A DNA stretch of 64,000 nt, taken from positions 434,001 to 498,000 of the forward strand of contig JACCLO010000005.1 in the NCBI GenBank assembly GCA_029448655.1. Reading direction: 5' to 3'. Below the pieces are notes generated by a model. That model was given only the letters and a program-made list of their open reading frames with translations. It did not search any database and was not told the DNA's origin. The position numbers were made by a program, and so were the translations under genes. The stretch comes from Wolfiporia cocos. Its lineage: Eukaryota; Basidiomycota; Agaricomycetes; Polyporales; Phaeolaceae. Positions 24,901 through 35,598 of this stretch are shown here, piece by piece. Position 1 is the first letter of the stretch. Every line of letters begins with the position of its first letter.

Positions 24901-27563
24901 ATGGCACCGAACGGCGTGAACGGCACCATTCCCGACGACGAAGGAATTGACTATTCCGACATTGAAGCAAAGTTCGTATATCATCTGGGAATATATTTAG
25001 TATGTCCTGAGGCATTACCGTAGATATCAAGTGCAGTATGAGGAGGGATTCGACAACATCCTGCTTGTAGATGGCATCCCCGTGGTCGACAAGTCCAAGC
25101 TGGAGAAGCTGCTCGCAAAGATCGCAAAGGAGTTCACTCGGAAGGGCGCACCCATCAAGCCCGAGAACATCACCGTACCGTGGGACGAGGCGAAGGGGAA
25201 GAGCAAGGGGTGCGTTCGTCTGGCTGGCCGATACCGGCCGTGTTCTGATCGCTGGTGCAGCATCATCTTCGTCGAGTTCAAAAACGCGAACGATGCCGTG
25301 TTCGCGCTGAATGCCATGCATGGGCACCCGTTCGACGCAAAGCACACGTTCATGGTCAACCGCTTTACTGACATTGAGCGGTACGCAAACCTGGATGAGA
25401 CGTATGTCGCACCTGAGCCCGAGGAGTACAAACCCAAGGTATGCAGTTGCAATATGGCGGACGTTGTTACCCGATATAACGTTTGATCAGGAGCACCTTC
25501 GTGCGTGGCTCGGAGACCCTCAAGGTCGGGACCAGTACGCAACGTACCGCGCGGACGAGGTCGAGATCCACTGGCACGGAAAGCCATCGCAGTGCGAGAT
25601 TGCGTTCAGCAGACCCGTATGTCTTGCGTGATCTCGAGCGCTGCCGCGATATTGATCGCTTTCGCAGAACTGGACCGATCTGTACGTCTCCTGGTCGCCT
25701 CTCGGTACATTTGTTGCCACCCTGCACCGTCAAGGTGTGCAGCTCTGGGGCGGTTCATCGTGGGGCAAGCAGCAGCGTTTCGCGCACCCTATGGTCAAGC
25801 TTATTGACTTCTCCCCCAACGAGAACTACCTCGTTACCTGGTCGCACGATCCGATTCAGGTGCCCGAGGGCGCCCAGCAGGGACCTCAATACTTCTCGCC
25901 AGAGGACGAGGGCAACAACATCGCCGTTTGGGATGTCAAGACTGGAAACCTCCTGCGCACGTTCCCTACAATCTACCCCGAGGGCGACGACTCCAAGAAG
26001 CAGCTGCAATGGCCCGCTCTCAAGTGGAGCGCGGACGACAAATTCGTCGGCCGTGTTACTCCCGGTCAGCAGATCAGCGTCTACGAGCTGCCGAGCATGG
26101 GTCTCCAAGGCAAGAAGAGTATCAAAATAGAAGGAGTCGTTGACTTTGAGTGGTGCCCGCTTGGGGACAAGGACCGCGAGGCGATGGATGCTGCCGCAAA
26201 TGGCACGAATGGCAAGAGTGCGAAGAAACCCAGGGAAAATATGCTCGCATACTGGACGCCAGAAGTGGCCAATCAGCCTGCTCGTGTTACGCTCATGAAC
26301 TTCCCCGGCCGTACGATCCTGCGTCAGAAGAACTTGTTTAGCGTTACCGAGGTAAAGCGCTGCGAACATGCAATTTAAACAAGTACTGAGCTGTTGCGCA
26401 GTGTAAGCTCTTCTGGCAGAACCAAGGTGATTTCCTGTGCGTCAAGGTAGATCGCCACACCAAGACGAAGAAGTCGATCTTCTGTAATCTGGAGATATTC
26501 CGGATACGGGAGAAGGACTTCCCCGTAGAAGTTGTTGAGTTGAAAGGTTCGTCATTCTTCCTTCATGTACGTGATGTACCCTAACGTGCTGACAATATCG
26601 ATCCGCAGACACGGTCACTGACTTCTCATGGGAGCCAAGAGGAGAGAGATTTGCCCTCATCTCCAGCAACGATCCAAACCTCGGCAACCCAGGACCCGGT
26701 ATTACTATCAAGACTGATGTCAGCTTCTACCAGCTGGTTCATGGGAAGGGCGATTTTAAGCTGCTTCGTGAGTGCCCCCGGCCTCCCGCACATCGTGCGT
26801 ATTGACGAAGTGACTGTTCCAGGCACGTTGTCGTCGCGTACCAGCAATACAGTGCGCTGGTCTCCTCGGGGTCGCCACGTTGTTCTTGCAACGATCGGCT
26901 CATCAAGTAAATCAGAGCTGGAGTTCTGGGATCTCGACTTCAACTCCGACGATGCTGGCCGCCGCGAGGGTTCATCGAAGGAGGAGTGGGGTAGTGGCAT
27001 TCAACACCTCGGTACAGCAGACCACTATGCTGTGACAGATGCAGAGTGGGATCCCAGTGGTCGTTACCTGGCCACGAGCGCAAGTGCATGGAGACATGCG
27101 GTATGTGTCATCTTCATCGATTAGCGTGTGTGGCTCACTCGATCGCGCAAACCAGCTCGAGAACGGCTATGCGATCTGGGACTTTCGTGGTCAAGAGCTC
27201 GAGAAGCACATCCTTGACCGGTTCAAGCAGTTCTTGTGGCGTCCCCGCCCGCGATCACTGCTCACCAAGGAGCAGCAACTGCAAATCCGTCGGAGTCTCA
27301 AGGAATACAGCCGACAATTCGAGGAGGAAGACGCTGCGGAAGAGAGCAATGTCAGTGCCGAGCTCATCGCGCAACGCAAGAGACTGGTGGACGAGTGGAA
27401 CGCTTGGCGCGCACGCATCAAGGAAGACGTTGCCGATGAGCGTCGGCGCCGCGGCAAGAAAATCGACAGCGAGGGCGAGCAGCAGTCCGAAGAGTCGAAG
27501 GAGGAAATTGAGGTATGGATTGACGAGGTCATCGAACAGATCGAGGAGGAGGTTATGGAGTAG
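24901..27563 (+). CDS. PRT1: Translation initiation factor eIF3 subunit b
   Basis: Nine exons (24901-24971, 25024-25209, 25261-25438, 25491-25616, 25668-26351, 26402-26546, 26609-26767, 26823-27100, 27156-27563) give 744 residues, the usual length for fungal eIF3b. The N-terminal RRM runs from about residue 38 ([20 protein letters not shown] .. [21 protein letters not shown]). The nine-bladed beta-propeller follows ([79 protein letters not shown]). The C-terminal charged helix ([19 protein letters not shown] .. [17 protein letters not shown]) anchors other eIF3 subunits in known complexes. eIF3b is an essential cytoplasmic scaffold on the 40S subunit. I see nothing unusual in its sequence. 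Confidence 0.96.
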
Positions 27564-28033
27564 ACGCCTTGCTGTTTCCCTTGCTGTTGTATTGCTACCA
27601 GCGTATATTGCATTCGATATATATAACCAATTTGTTTGGCAGATGTGCGGGAGTCCGGTGCGCTATCCGCCCGAGCTGTTACAATAGTGATTTCGACACG
27701 AGTGGTCGCGCAAGAGTGGCTCACGGCACTGTTTCGTGTTGATTGGAAGGAGCATCCTCCTTGCACCATGAAGTTGCAGCAATCTATACTGTATGCGCCA
27801 CGACCTATCGGTAATACAGTTCCGAACTTCTCGCAAATAGAAGTCAAGTACCGGGCTGTAATTCCGTCGCCGAGTAGATGTACAGAGCCAATTAAACAAG
27901 TACTACATCACCACCAATAATTAATCACCATGATTGCTAGTCCGTCTTCTGAGTGTCCAATGTACGATTGTGGTTCCGGATGAGGTAATCTCTGGAATAC
28001 CTATCAGCATATCCTTGGTTTGGACAGGCGATC
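27564..28033. other. Intergenic between convergent genes
   Basis: The 3' flanks of eIF3b (plus) and the DUF7918 gene (minus) meet here. No supported gene; only short antisense ORFs are present. Confidence 0.6.
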
Positions 28034-29081
28034 TCAGAGTCTCACCCTGAGTGACCAGTCGTTTTCATCTTCGTCACTCTCCTCATCGTCTGTGTCTTCT
28101 TCGTCGTCGCTGCTTACCGGTGATAATACCTCGAAGTATTGAGGCTCCGGAGAAGCACTAAATCGTACTCTCTTTGGTGGATCGTCTGGAGTCATTAAAC
28201 ATGCCTCATCGCAACTGGGTTCTCGGTAACCAGCACCCTCGAAAGCCCCTTGTTCAGACGTGAGATCGGCCTCTGTCTCTGGTATGATGCCTTTCGCCTC
28301 CAAGAATTCTGCTTATTGCATTAAGCGGGGGAGTAACTCAAGATCAATGTACGCACCGCGAGGGCCAAATTTGAAAACAAATGTGGCAAAAGGAGCTTCC
28401 TGATGATCAAAGTGGCGGGCTGCCCGAAACAGAGTCCTTGTTTGATACTCCTCGCCCAACCTGCAGGAACAACAAAGCTGGTGAATTATTCCATTAATGT
28501 GAATATTGATAAACATACGTAATGTAATGAGTTCCAGCTTTCCTGCATTGCAGATCGGCCGGCTGACTTTGGGGCTCACGATAGCACTCCTTCCACGAAT
28601 CCTTCACACGTCGAAGATGTATGGTCAATGAGCCACAGTCGTCTAGATCGAGTTCCTCGGATTCATGCGCCCCTTCTGCGCAAATGAGTGATGGCAGTGA
28701 CATTGAGATGCGTCAGACTAATCGCATTACCGGGTTGTGGCACAACAGCAAACTCGAGCGACCTGCTGGTATTCTTGGAGGTGCACACGCCCCTTATTTG
28801 TCCGAGTTCCATAGACTCGCTGAACCCACTGCATAATACCTGATTCTCTTGACAACATATTAGAACGAGATCCCTGCGCAGCAGGTGTTCCGTATTGATG
28901 GTGAGCGCCTGCAACGTAGGTAAGAAGGGTCGGAATAATGATAATGCTCCAGACATACCTGTCCCGCCTCACTGGCTACGAAACATGTCACTGTTCGCTC
29001 TCCGTCGCCTGTGATACGGTATTCGTGAAGGCGTTTGTCATGGCTTTCAAGCCACATTTCGACACCAGAGAACCCGAACAT
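28034..29081 (-). CDS. DUF7918-type protein of unknown function
   Basis: Five exons (29081-28959, 28908-28731, 28675-28519, 28460-28357, 28308-28034) give 278 residues. The pattern fits the DUF7918 family of mushroom-forming fungi. An N-terminal GVEMWLESHDKRLHEYRI / ERTVTCFVASEAGQ strand pair resembles the family's 'W-x-E-x-D..EY' and 'TCWI-SE-G' motifs. A central strand (GSLTIHLRRVK) and KAGTHYIT/LGEEYQTR follow, then PFATFVFKFGPR/EFLEAKGIIPETE, which matches the family's 'ATFVF-Y-P---L---GI'. The C-terminus is very acidic (SSDDEEDTDDEESDEDEND). DUF7918 proteins have no known biochemical role and are often multicopy in Agaricomycetes. Family assignment is from recalled patterns, not a search. 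Confidence 0.7.
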
Positions 29082-30039
29082 TTTAGCAGTATCTCGAGAT
29101 GTGGAGTGCGCAACCGAGAGTAGTTGCCGCTATACAGACTGAAAATATGGTGGATCCTTGATCCTGATATTTCGCCATTATAAATACGGTGCAATGTGCG
29201 ACGCCACAGTACCACCTTCGGAGTCAGTCGTGGCTGTGGTGCGCGAATATCACTGCATGCTTGTCATGGCTAATTTGTTTCAGGTAGCGCGCAGAAAGTA
29301 GTGCGTCCTTGACTTTTGCTCCAATCGGCAAGCTGGGTGCGGCCTTCAAAAACGATTACACCAAAGATTAAACGGCCATACACAGATAGACGCCAGTGTA
29401 TGAGGCCATGCGTATCTTTGGGTGTGATGAGTAGATTCTGATCAGGCAGGTAGAGCCATCGCGCAGTGTGTTCCGCATCCGATATATTTATGTGTTGGCA
29501 TGGTCGACGTGAGATGTGGTAGGGAGGTGAGGAGCACTCAAAAAACTCAGGAACAGAACTGCGCCAGGTTTTTCCGATGCAGACCGATAGAGCTGTGATC
29601 CTATGTGAGTTGCATCCGCGGCATAATTTTTCCATCAGATGCATCGTACCCTTGATATAGAGGACTAACGACCCATAAGAGCACGATGCGTGTTCAACGC
29701 ATTCGGACTGTGGCGTAAGGAACGGCAGACGGTACAGACGATGTGGCGGCCTAGTCGGATTCCATATATTTCGCTAGTAATGCAATGGCGCACATCCTGA
29801 TTGAGACAATGGCGTGGCGAGCACATAATGGCCGAGGCCAAGCTTGATTGCATCGCACTGCCAATTATCTATTAGTACTAGTCACGTGATTGACGCGTCT
29901 GTGGCACCGGTGCCAGTTGGGTTGGGTGATTCCGAGCAAGGCACAATCGTTACCTTCAGTGATAAGCATGAGTACAGAACTGATCAGGCGGCACTTTGAG
30001 TTGATTGCGAGGACCATCGAGCAAACCTTCTGAACAACC
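29082..30039. other. Divergent intergenic region with weak Cys-rich ORFs and an E-box
   Basis: The interval separates the DUF7918 start (minus) from the amidohydrolase start (plus). Minus-strand ORFs at 29853-29665 (62 codons, with CSPRHC and CTVC) and 29644-29270 (124 codons, with LCRGC) are Cys-rich, but no good splice joins them and I do not recognise either. A palindromic cacgtg (E-box) lies at 29883-29888, about 150 bp before the amidohydrolase ATG. Confidence 0.4.
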
Positions 30040-31565
30040 ATGTTGTACGTCCACCCCACGATCATTACCGTCAATGGCGCTCGCGACATCATCCTTGACG
30101 GTGCTATCCTCGTACAAGGAAACCGCATCGCCGCTATCGACAAGACTGATGTTCTCCTGTCAGAGTTCCTATATGAGCCTCGGGTTGATCTGACGGATCG
30201 CATCGTCATACCGGGTCTCATCAATGCGCATGTGCATTGTGCTCAGACTCTACTGAGAGGGACGGCGGACGACCTTGAGCTGGTGCAATGGCTCTGCGAG
30301 CGCATATGGGTCCTGCAAGGCAACTTCACGCTTGAGGATGGCGAGACAGCGGCCCGTGGAAGCATCGTAGAGCTGCTACGAGGCGGCGTCACTTGCTTTC
30401 TAGAGAGCATGGTGAGTCTCGGAGCTAGACGTCCCTCGAGTGTGGCCACTGCATTGATTGAATAGTAGAGGGTTTAGCTGACTAAGTAGTAGTTTTCCGA
30501 CAGATACGGGTTTGACGGACTATGTCGCGCTGTAGAGCAGAGTGGGATACGCGGCTGCTTAGGCAAGATCGTCATGAATATCGGAACGTATGCCCAGGAT
30601 CCAAAATGGGCCATGCATCCTGGACTCATCGAAGATCGAGAGACATCTCTTGGTGGTGCGCTTCAGATGTGGGAGAAGTGGGACGGCAAAGCCAACGGAA
30701 GAATCAAGGTCTGGTTTGGCGCAAGGACACCTGGCGGGTAAGTCAAATATCAATGCCAGGCGTCACTGAGTGACTAAGACGTCGTCATCTCAGTGTCTCC
30801 GATACACTCTACAAAGAAATGAGTGAAATATCACGACAAAAGGGTATACCCATTACAATGCACTGCGCAGAGGTTCCTGCAGACCGCGAATTTTTTGCCT
30901 CACGGTCTCACAATCCTACCTCCTACTGTTCCTCCGTGGGCCTTCTGGGCCCGCACACAGTGCTCGTACACATGGTTCACCTCGACGACGACGACGTTGC
31001 CTCTCTAGAAAAGACTGGGACTCACGTCGTGCACTGCCCGAGCTCCAACTCGAAACTCGCATCGGGCTTCTGCCGAGTTCCTGCATTGCTTGAGGCGGGC
31101 GTCAATGTTGCATTGGGCACAGACGGCGCGCCATGCAACAACACAAGCGACCTCCTACAGGAGATGAAACTTGCGGGGATCATCCACAAAGTGCGCACAA
31201 TGGATCCAACTGCGGTGCCTGCAGAGACCGTTCTGGAGATGGCGACGATCAACGGAGCAAGAGCGGTAGGGCTAGACAAGGAAATCGGCAGCTTGGAAGT
31301 CGGGAAGAAAGCGGACTTTGTCGCAATTGATACGAGGAAGGTTCACTTACAACCGTGGTTCAATCCTGTCAGCGCGGTCGTCTATACTGCAACAGCGCAG
31401 GACGTTGAGCTAGTGGTAGTGGATGGGGTGGAGGTCGTCAAAAATGGAAAGGTGGTCACGATGAATGAGGCTGAAATATGGAAGGAGGTCGCACAGAAAG
31501 CGAAGGAAGTGGTGCGCAGAGCAGGGTTGGATGAAAAAGTGAAGGCAAAGTGGAGTGTCAAATAG
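30040..31565 (+). CDS. Zinc-dependent amidohydrolase (MTA/SAH deaminase / ATZ-TRZ-like)
   Basis: Three exons (30040-30411, 30493-30737, 30794-31565) give 462 residues. The amidohydrolase metal-site pattern is complete: HVH at residues 64-66 (PGLINAHVHCAQTLLRGT), the barrel His in TMHCAEVP, the next His in VLVHMVHLDDDD with HCPSSNSKLASG, and the Asp in LGTDGAPCNNTSDLL. The C-terminal composite beta-sandwich (IGSLEVGKKADFVAID) is also present. This subgroup deaminates or dechlorinates N-heterocycles (5'-methylthioadenosine, S-adenosylhomocysteine, guanine-like compounds, triazines); the native substrate cannot be read from the sequence. The protein has no signal peptide and is probably cytosolic. 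The second intron boundary (tag/TTTTCCGAC) was chosen because it preserves phase and the FSDRYGFDG helix. Confidence 0.88.
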
Positions 31566-32264
31566 CTGCTCCCTCCGAGGTGGTTATCCGATCAATGGTG
31601 AAATATTCGTCACATGGCTGCTCCCGTCCCTATTCAGCACTTCCTCGTAGAGAGAACGAATCGACAACTATCGTTGGTTATGTGCCTTGCCGGAACCAGC
31701 GCTACCCTTATGCATCCGGTGTCTGACATTTCTTGACTTGCACTTTGCGATTTCTGCACGGTGACCGAGACCAGCGACGGATTTCGAGGACAATGAGACG
31801 GAGCTGCAAGGATATTCTGATCATCGTTATTGTCGTAACCGATATACGTACACCAATTCCGTGTACACCAGCACCATGATTGATCTGATCGCTCACCTAC
31901 GAGCGTCGGCCATTGCACGCACGGACTCTACCGCTGCAACCACACGCCATTTCGCTTACAGAGCAGAGGAGTACTTACCCTGCCAGATCATCATGTCCGT
32001 ACTGAATAGACCTGGCGCCTTCAGCTAAACGACTCCGCCCCTAAACACGGTCACGAGAGCGCGTCAACCACGTGAAGGACGCGTTTGTGGCTGTCATGAC
32101 ACTTTTGGCTGGATAAATGAAGTTATTCAGCCAATGACGTTGTGGAGTGCGTCAGGGTGACGCAGATCGCCGCCTCTCCTTCACAAGTGAAGTGGCTATA
32201 TGTACGACGCGTCCATCACAGCTGGCGGCAGTAGAAGTATAAAAGCCCGCCCCCCGCCGTCTAC
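31566..32264. other. Intergenic, with E-box-like site
   Basis: 700 bp lie between the amidohydrolase stop and the dehydrogenase ATG. No gene is supported. A palindromic cacgtg occurs at 32069-32074, about 190 bp before the dehydrogenase start. Confidence 0.5.
32238..32245 (+). promoter_or_regulatory. TATA box of the dehydrogenase gene
   Basis: The motif tataaaag fits the consensus and lies only 20 bp before the first ATG (32265) but about 128 bp before the second in-frame ATG (32373). Transcripts starting the usual 30 bp or more downstream would miss the first ATG. Confidence 0.6.
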
Positions 32265-33440
32265 ATGTCTTCCATCTTCCGTTCCGCAGCCAGACAGTCC
32301 CCACGAGCACTGACCAGAGCACCAGCACTTTCGCCACAAATCGCCCACGTGCGTAGCTTCTCTACAGCAGACATGGTCGAAGGAAACAGCAAGTACGCCG
32401 TGAAGAACCTCTTCAACGTTGAGGGCTGGGTCGCCGTCGTGACCGGCGGCGGCACGGGAATCGGACTGATGATCGCACAGGCGTTCGCAAACAATGGCGC
32501 GCGGGTGTACATCACAGGGCGGCGCGCGGACGCGCTCCAGACTGCCGCGAAGACATGGGGCGCGAATCTCCTCCACCCACAGGGCAAGATCATACCTGTC
32601 ACTGCGGACATTACAGACAAGGCGTCCATTCAGAACCTCGCAGTGGAAATTTCGAAGCACGAGAAGCAAGTTGATGTGCTTGTCAATAACGCGGGAATTG
32701 ATGGGGACAACAGCACCGTGGAGAAGGGGGATGAGAGCGTGAGCGCGCTGCAGAGGGAGCTGTGGAAGGAGGATGTCTCGATGTGGGAAGATGTGTATCG
32801 CACGAACGTTATCGGGTATGTGGCCGTCTTGCGGGCAGAGAATGGATAGATTGACTGACTATATGCGTCAGGTACTTCTTTACCACAGTTGCATTCCTAC
32901 CACTGCTATCTGCCACATCGTTCCGGACTGGGCACAGCGGCAGCGTGATCAACATATCCTCCATCTCTGGCATTACGCGCACGTCGCAGCACCACATGGC
33001 ATACAACTCATCCAAGGCAGCGGTGATCCAGCTAAATCGTCTCCTGGCACAGGAGCTGCGCCGTCCAGGCGTGAAAGTGCGCGTCAACTCGATCGCTCCG
33101 GGAATCTTCCCGAGCGAGATGACTAGTATGTGCCGCGTAAATCGTCAAACGAGAGCGATGTTGACACACCTGTTTCATATAGCTGAGGGATCCAACGAGC
33201 AGAACAAGTCGACTATCCCCGTAGATGAAGAGTATGGCAAGAAAAAGGGCATACCGGCGGGACGGTCGGGAGGCGAGGAAGACATGGCGCAGGCTGCGTT
33301 GCTGCTAGCGTGTAATCAGTACATCTACGGCGAGGTGGGTATTCTACTTCTTCGCGCTGTTCTAGTGTCGAATGTTGACACACCGCGTGCGTGTCCAGAC
33401 CCTCACTGTCGACGGAGGGTACTTGCTCGAACATCCGTGA
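32265..33440 (+). CDS. Short-chain dehydrogenase/reductase with possible mitochondrial presequence
   Basis: Four exons (32265-32815, 32872-33125, 33183-33334, 33399-33440) give 332 residues. The classical SDR elements are in order: the cofactor loop VVTGGGTGIG, DVLVNNAG, the catalytic Ser strand (VINISSISG), YNSSK as the YxxxK pair, VNSIAPGIFPSEM, and the end GETLTVDGGYLLEHP. The Arg after the first strand (ITGRRAD) favours NADP(H). Residues 1-36 are rich in Arg, Ser and Ala, lack acidic residues and end in RSFSTA, like a cleavable mitochondrial targeting peptide. Met37 (32373) begins the SDR domain proper. The substrate is unknown; the family resembles fungal gluconate-5-dehydrogenase or 3-oxoacyl-reductase-like SDRs. 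Confidence 0.9.
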
Positions 33441-33746
33441 GGTGAAGGGTATCCAGACGAGAGGCAGGACGGAACTGTAACAATTTTGTAGCGTTAGACA
33501 GGGACTGGGACTAGTCGGTGGTAGCAATCCCTTATATCAATATACGCAGCTCTTTATAACATCAAGCAAGCTTTGCAGAGAAGACTTCCGCGGGACAAAG
33601 GCGCCAGAATGGGAGTGCTGACGTCATCACGACTTGTATCGCACGCGCCGCAAGCTCAGCCTATCTGAACTACCCGTGCCCACAATCTTCACGCCTCCCT
33701 ACCACTTCGTGGTTCTCACCTGGTTTTCGCCAGGCTTGGGCTCACC

Positions 33747-34142
33747 ATGGCCGCCCACAACGTATCCTCGTCCTCCGAATCTCAGTCCAAGCCATCATCG
33801 CCACCTCCCGCTTACACCGAAATCGACCCCGCCTTACAAGCGCCGTCTTCGTCAAGAATGAACTTACCGAGTGCGGATATTCCTCCGACGAGCCCTGCAG
33901 CATTCCCCGCGCATCCGGGGTATGGGCCCACACCCATTGCACAGCAGACGCAGCTGCTACCATACTATGACCCGCGCTCGCCACACGCCATCGCGGAGGC
34001 AAATGCGCGCGCACGATGGCGGTTCACTAGCGCGTTCGTGTGGGCATTGGCCCTGCTCATGCTCGCAAGCTTCGTAACGGGGTACGAGGTGCAACTGCGG
34101 GCGCACGGGACGCGCGTGGGCGGCTGGTGGGCTTCCGAGTAG
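33747..34142 (+). CDS. Small single-pass membrane protein with PPxY motif
   Basis: A single exon encodes 131 residues. The N-terminal ~90 residues are disordered, rich in Pro and Ser, with a PPAY motif (SPPPAYTEIDPAL). A hydrophobic helix follows at about residues 97-115 (FTSAFVWALALLMLASFVTGY), then a short tail. PPxY peptides are ligands of WW domains such as those of Rsp5/Nedd4 ubiquitin ligases. A small tail-anchored-like protein carrying one would fit an Rsp5 membrane adaptor; that is inference from motif and topology alone. The ATG has an A at -5 and an accepted context (tcaccatgg). I do not recognise a named family. Confidence 0.65.
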   Translation: MAAHNVSSSSESQSKPSSPPPAYTEIDPALQAPSSSRMNLPSADIPPTSPAAFPAHPGYGPTPIAQQTQLLPYYDPRSPHAIAEANARARWRFTSAFVWALALLMLASFVTGYEVQLRAHGTRVGGWWASE

Positions 34143-35598
34143 AGTAGATGAGCAGATTCTCGGCGCGGTAAGTGTCCTGTGCTCTTCGGCGTGTGATTTA
34201 GTTGCTAAAGTGATTTAGATTGACTGCTGATTTGCCTGATGAACCGACGTGGATCTGACTTGGTATATGCTTGGACGCATTGTTTCTTGATTTTGCACGC
34301 TCGTTATGCTGGTGGCGGGTTGTGGGAGCGAGCGGCGGCTGACGCAGGTGTGTTTCTGAATCGCATCTACCTTATGGAATTGTATGATGTACGATACCGC
34401 GTCGGCATAACCTAATGTTGTCGTCCCGGGGTGCGGTCGAATAGTCTAGACGATAGCTAGTTAGGATATCCGGATACCAGAGCACAGTATATTTGCGCCC
34501 GATCGTGGACGGAGAGAGCAGCGCGATCTTGCCGACGCAGCCGTGCGTCCGTGCGTGCGCCGAGCCCGCACGCCCCTTTCGTTAATCACCGTGAAGAGAG
34601 TCGCGTGCGTGATCCAAGCCCGGTCGCCCTGCGCTCGTCCTCTTTCTCTTCAGCTACACCCATCTGCGCTCGTCCTCCTGCTGCCGTTATCGCTGTCTGG
34701 GGACTGCAGCCTAGACTGGGTGCCGACGCGCGCATAGAGTCGCCGCACATGCGCACAACGGCCGCCACGCATGCCTGCGGACACAGCCATCCTTCGGTGA
34801 GTGCTCCCACCGTTTGCTCACCGCGGCCGTCGTCATCGTGCGCAGCGAGGGCCGCATAACAAGACCACGTGGTGGCCCCTTTACGGAAACAACGGCATAC
34901 AGCCCTTTCGCGGTGCCTATTCGGGAAATGGCCCGTGCGTGGGAATGCCAGCTGGGTGCACAGGGGCCATTTACCCTCCGGACGCACTCCGGCCGTCCGC
35001 CTTCTGACCCACACCTCGATCACCTCTCCTCGTCGCCAGCCACAGCGAGCGCATCCCCGCCGCCGCTGTCGCCCACGGTCTGCTCGACGCCGCCCGCTTT
35101 CTGCCCGCACCGCACTCACCGCTCTCTTCCTTCAACCGGCAATCGCGCCTGTCTGTTCAACCACCGTGTCTCACGCGTCGCGCTCCACGCACGTCGCTCA
35201 TCGCCTACTCTATCCCGCGCACTGCTCTAGTCGCCTCTGTCTGTATTTATATCGACAGCTGCACGCGTTTCCTCTGCTCAGCTTTCCTTGTCGCCGCCCT
35301 GGCTGTTGATGTTCTGAACCCGTCTTTTCATCGCTCTGATCTGTTGCCGCCTCCTATATCGCCCCCCCCTGTCACGAGTACTATCCTGCCCAGCCTGGCT
35401 CCGTCTCTCGCTACTCGTCGTGCTCCTCCCTTTGCTTTATCCACCGTGGCGTCCAACCCTACCGGCGAGGAGTTCATCAACCGCTCCCTCCTCGACAGCG
35501 TCGACGCACAGGCTGACGCCGAGCCGACCTCTTCATCCGACTCGGAAGTCCCCGGAACAGCTGTAAATACCTTTGGCTCGCTGTCTACCGCTTCATCC
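34143..35598. other. Intergenic and probable long 5' leader/upstream exon of the Whi3-type gene
   Basis: There is no separate gene here. From about 34,540 the plus strand is strongly CT-rich with several short upstream ATGs. The reading frame of the following gene stays open upstream from its first ATG (35599) to at least 35,220. The stretch at about 35,440-35,598 (NPTGEEFINRSLLDSV) looks coding, so a 5' exon or a start within this stretch is likely but unresolved. Confidence 0.5.
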
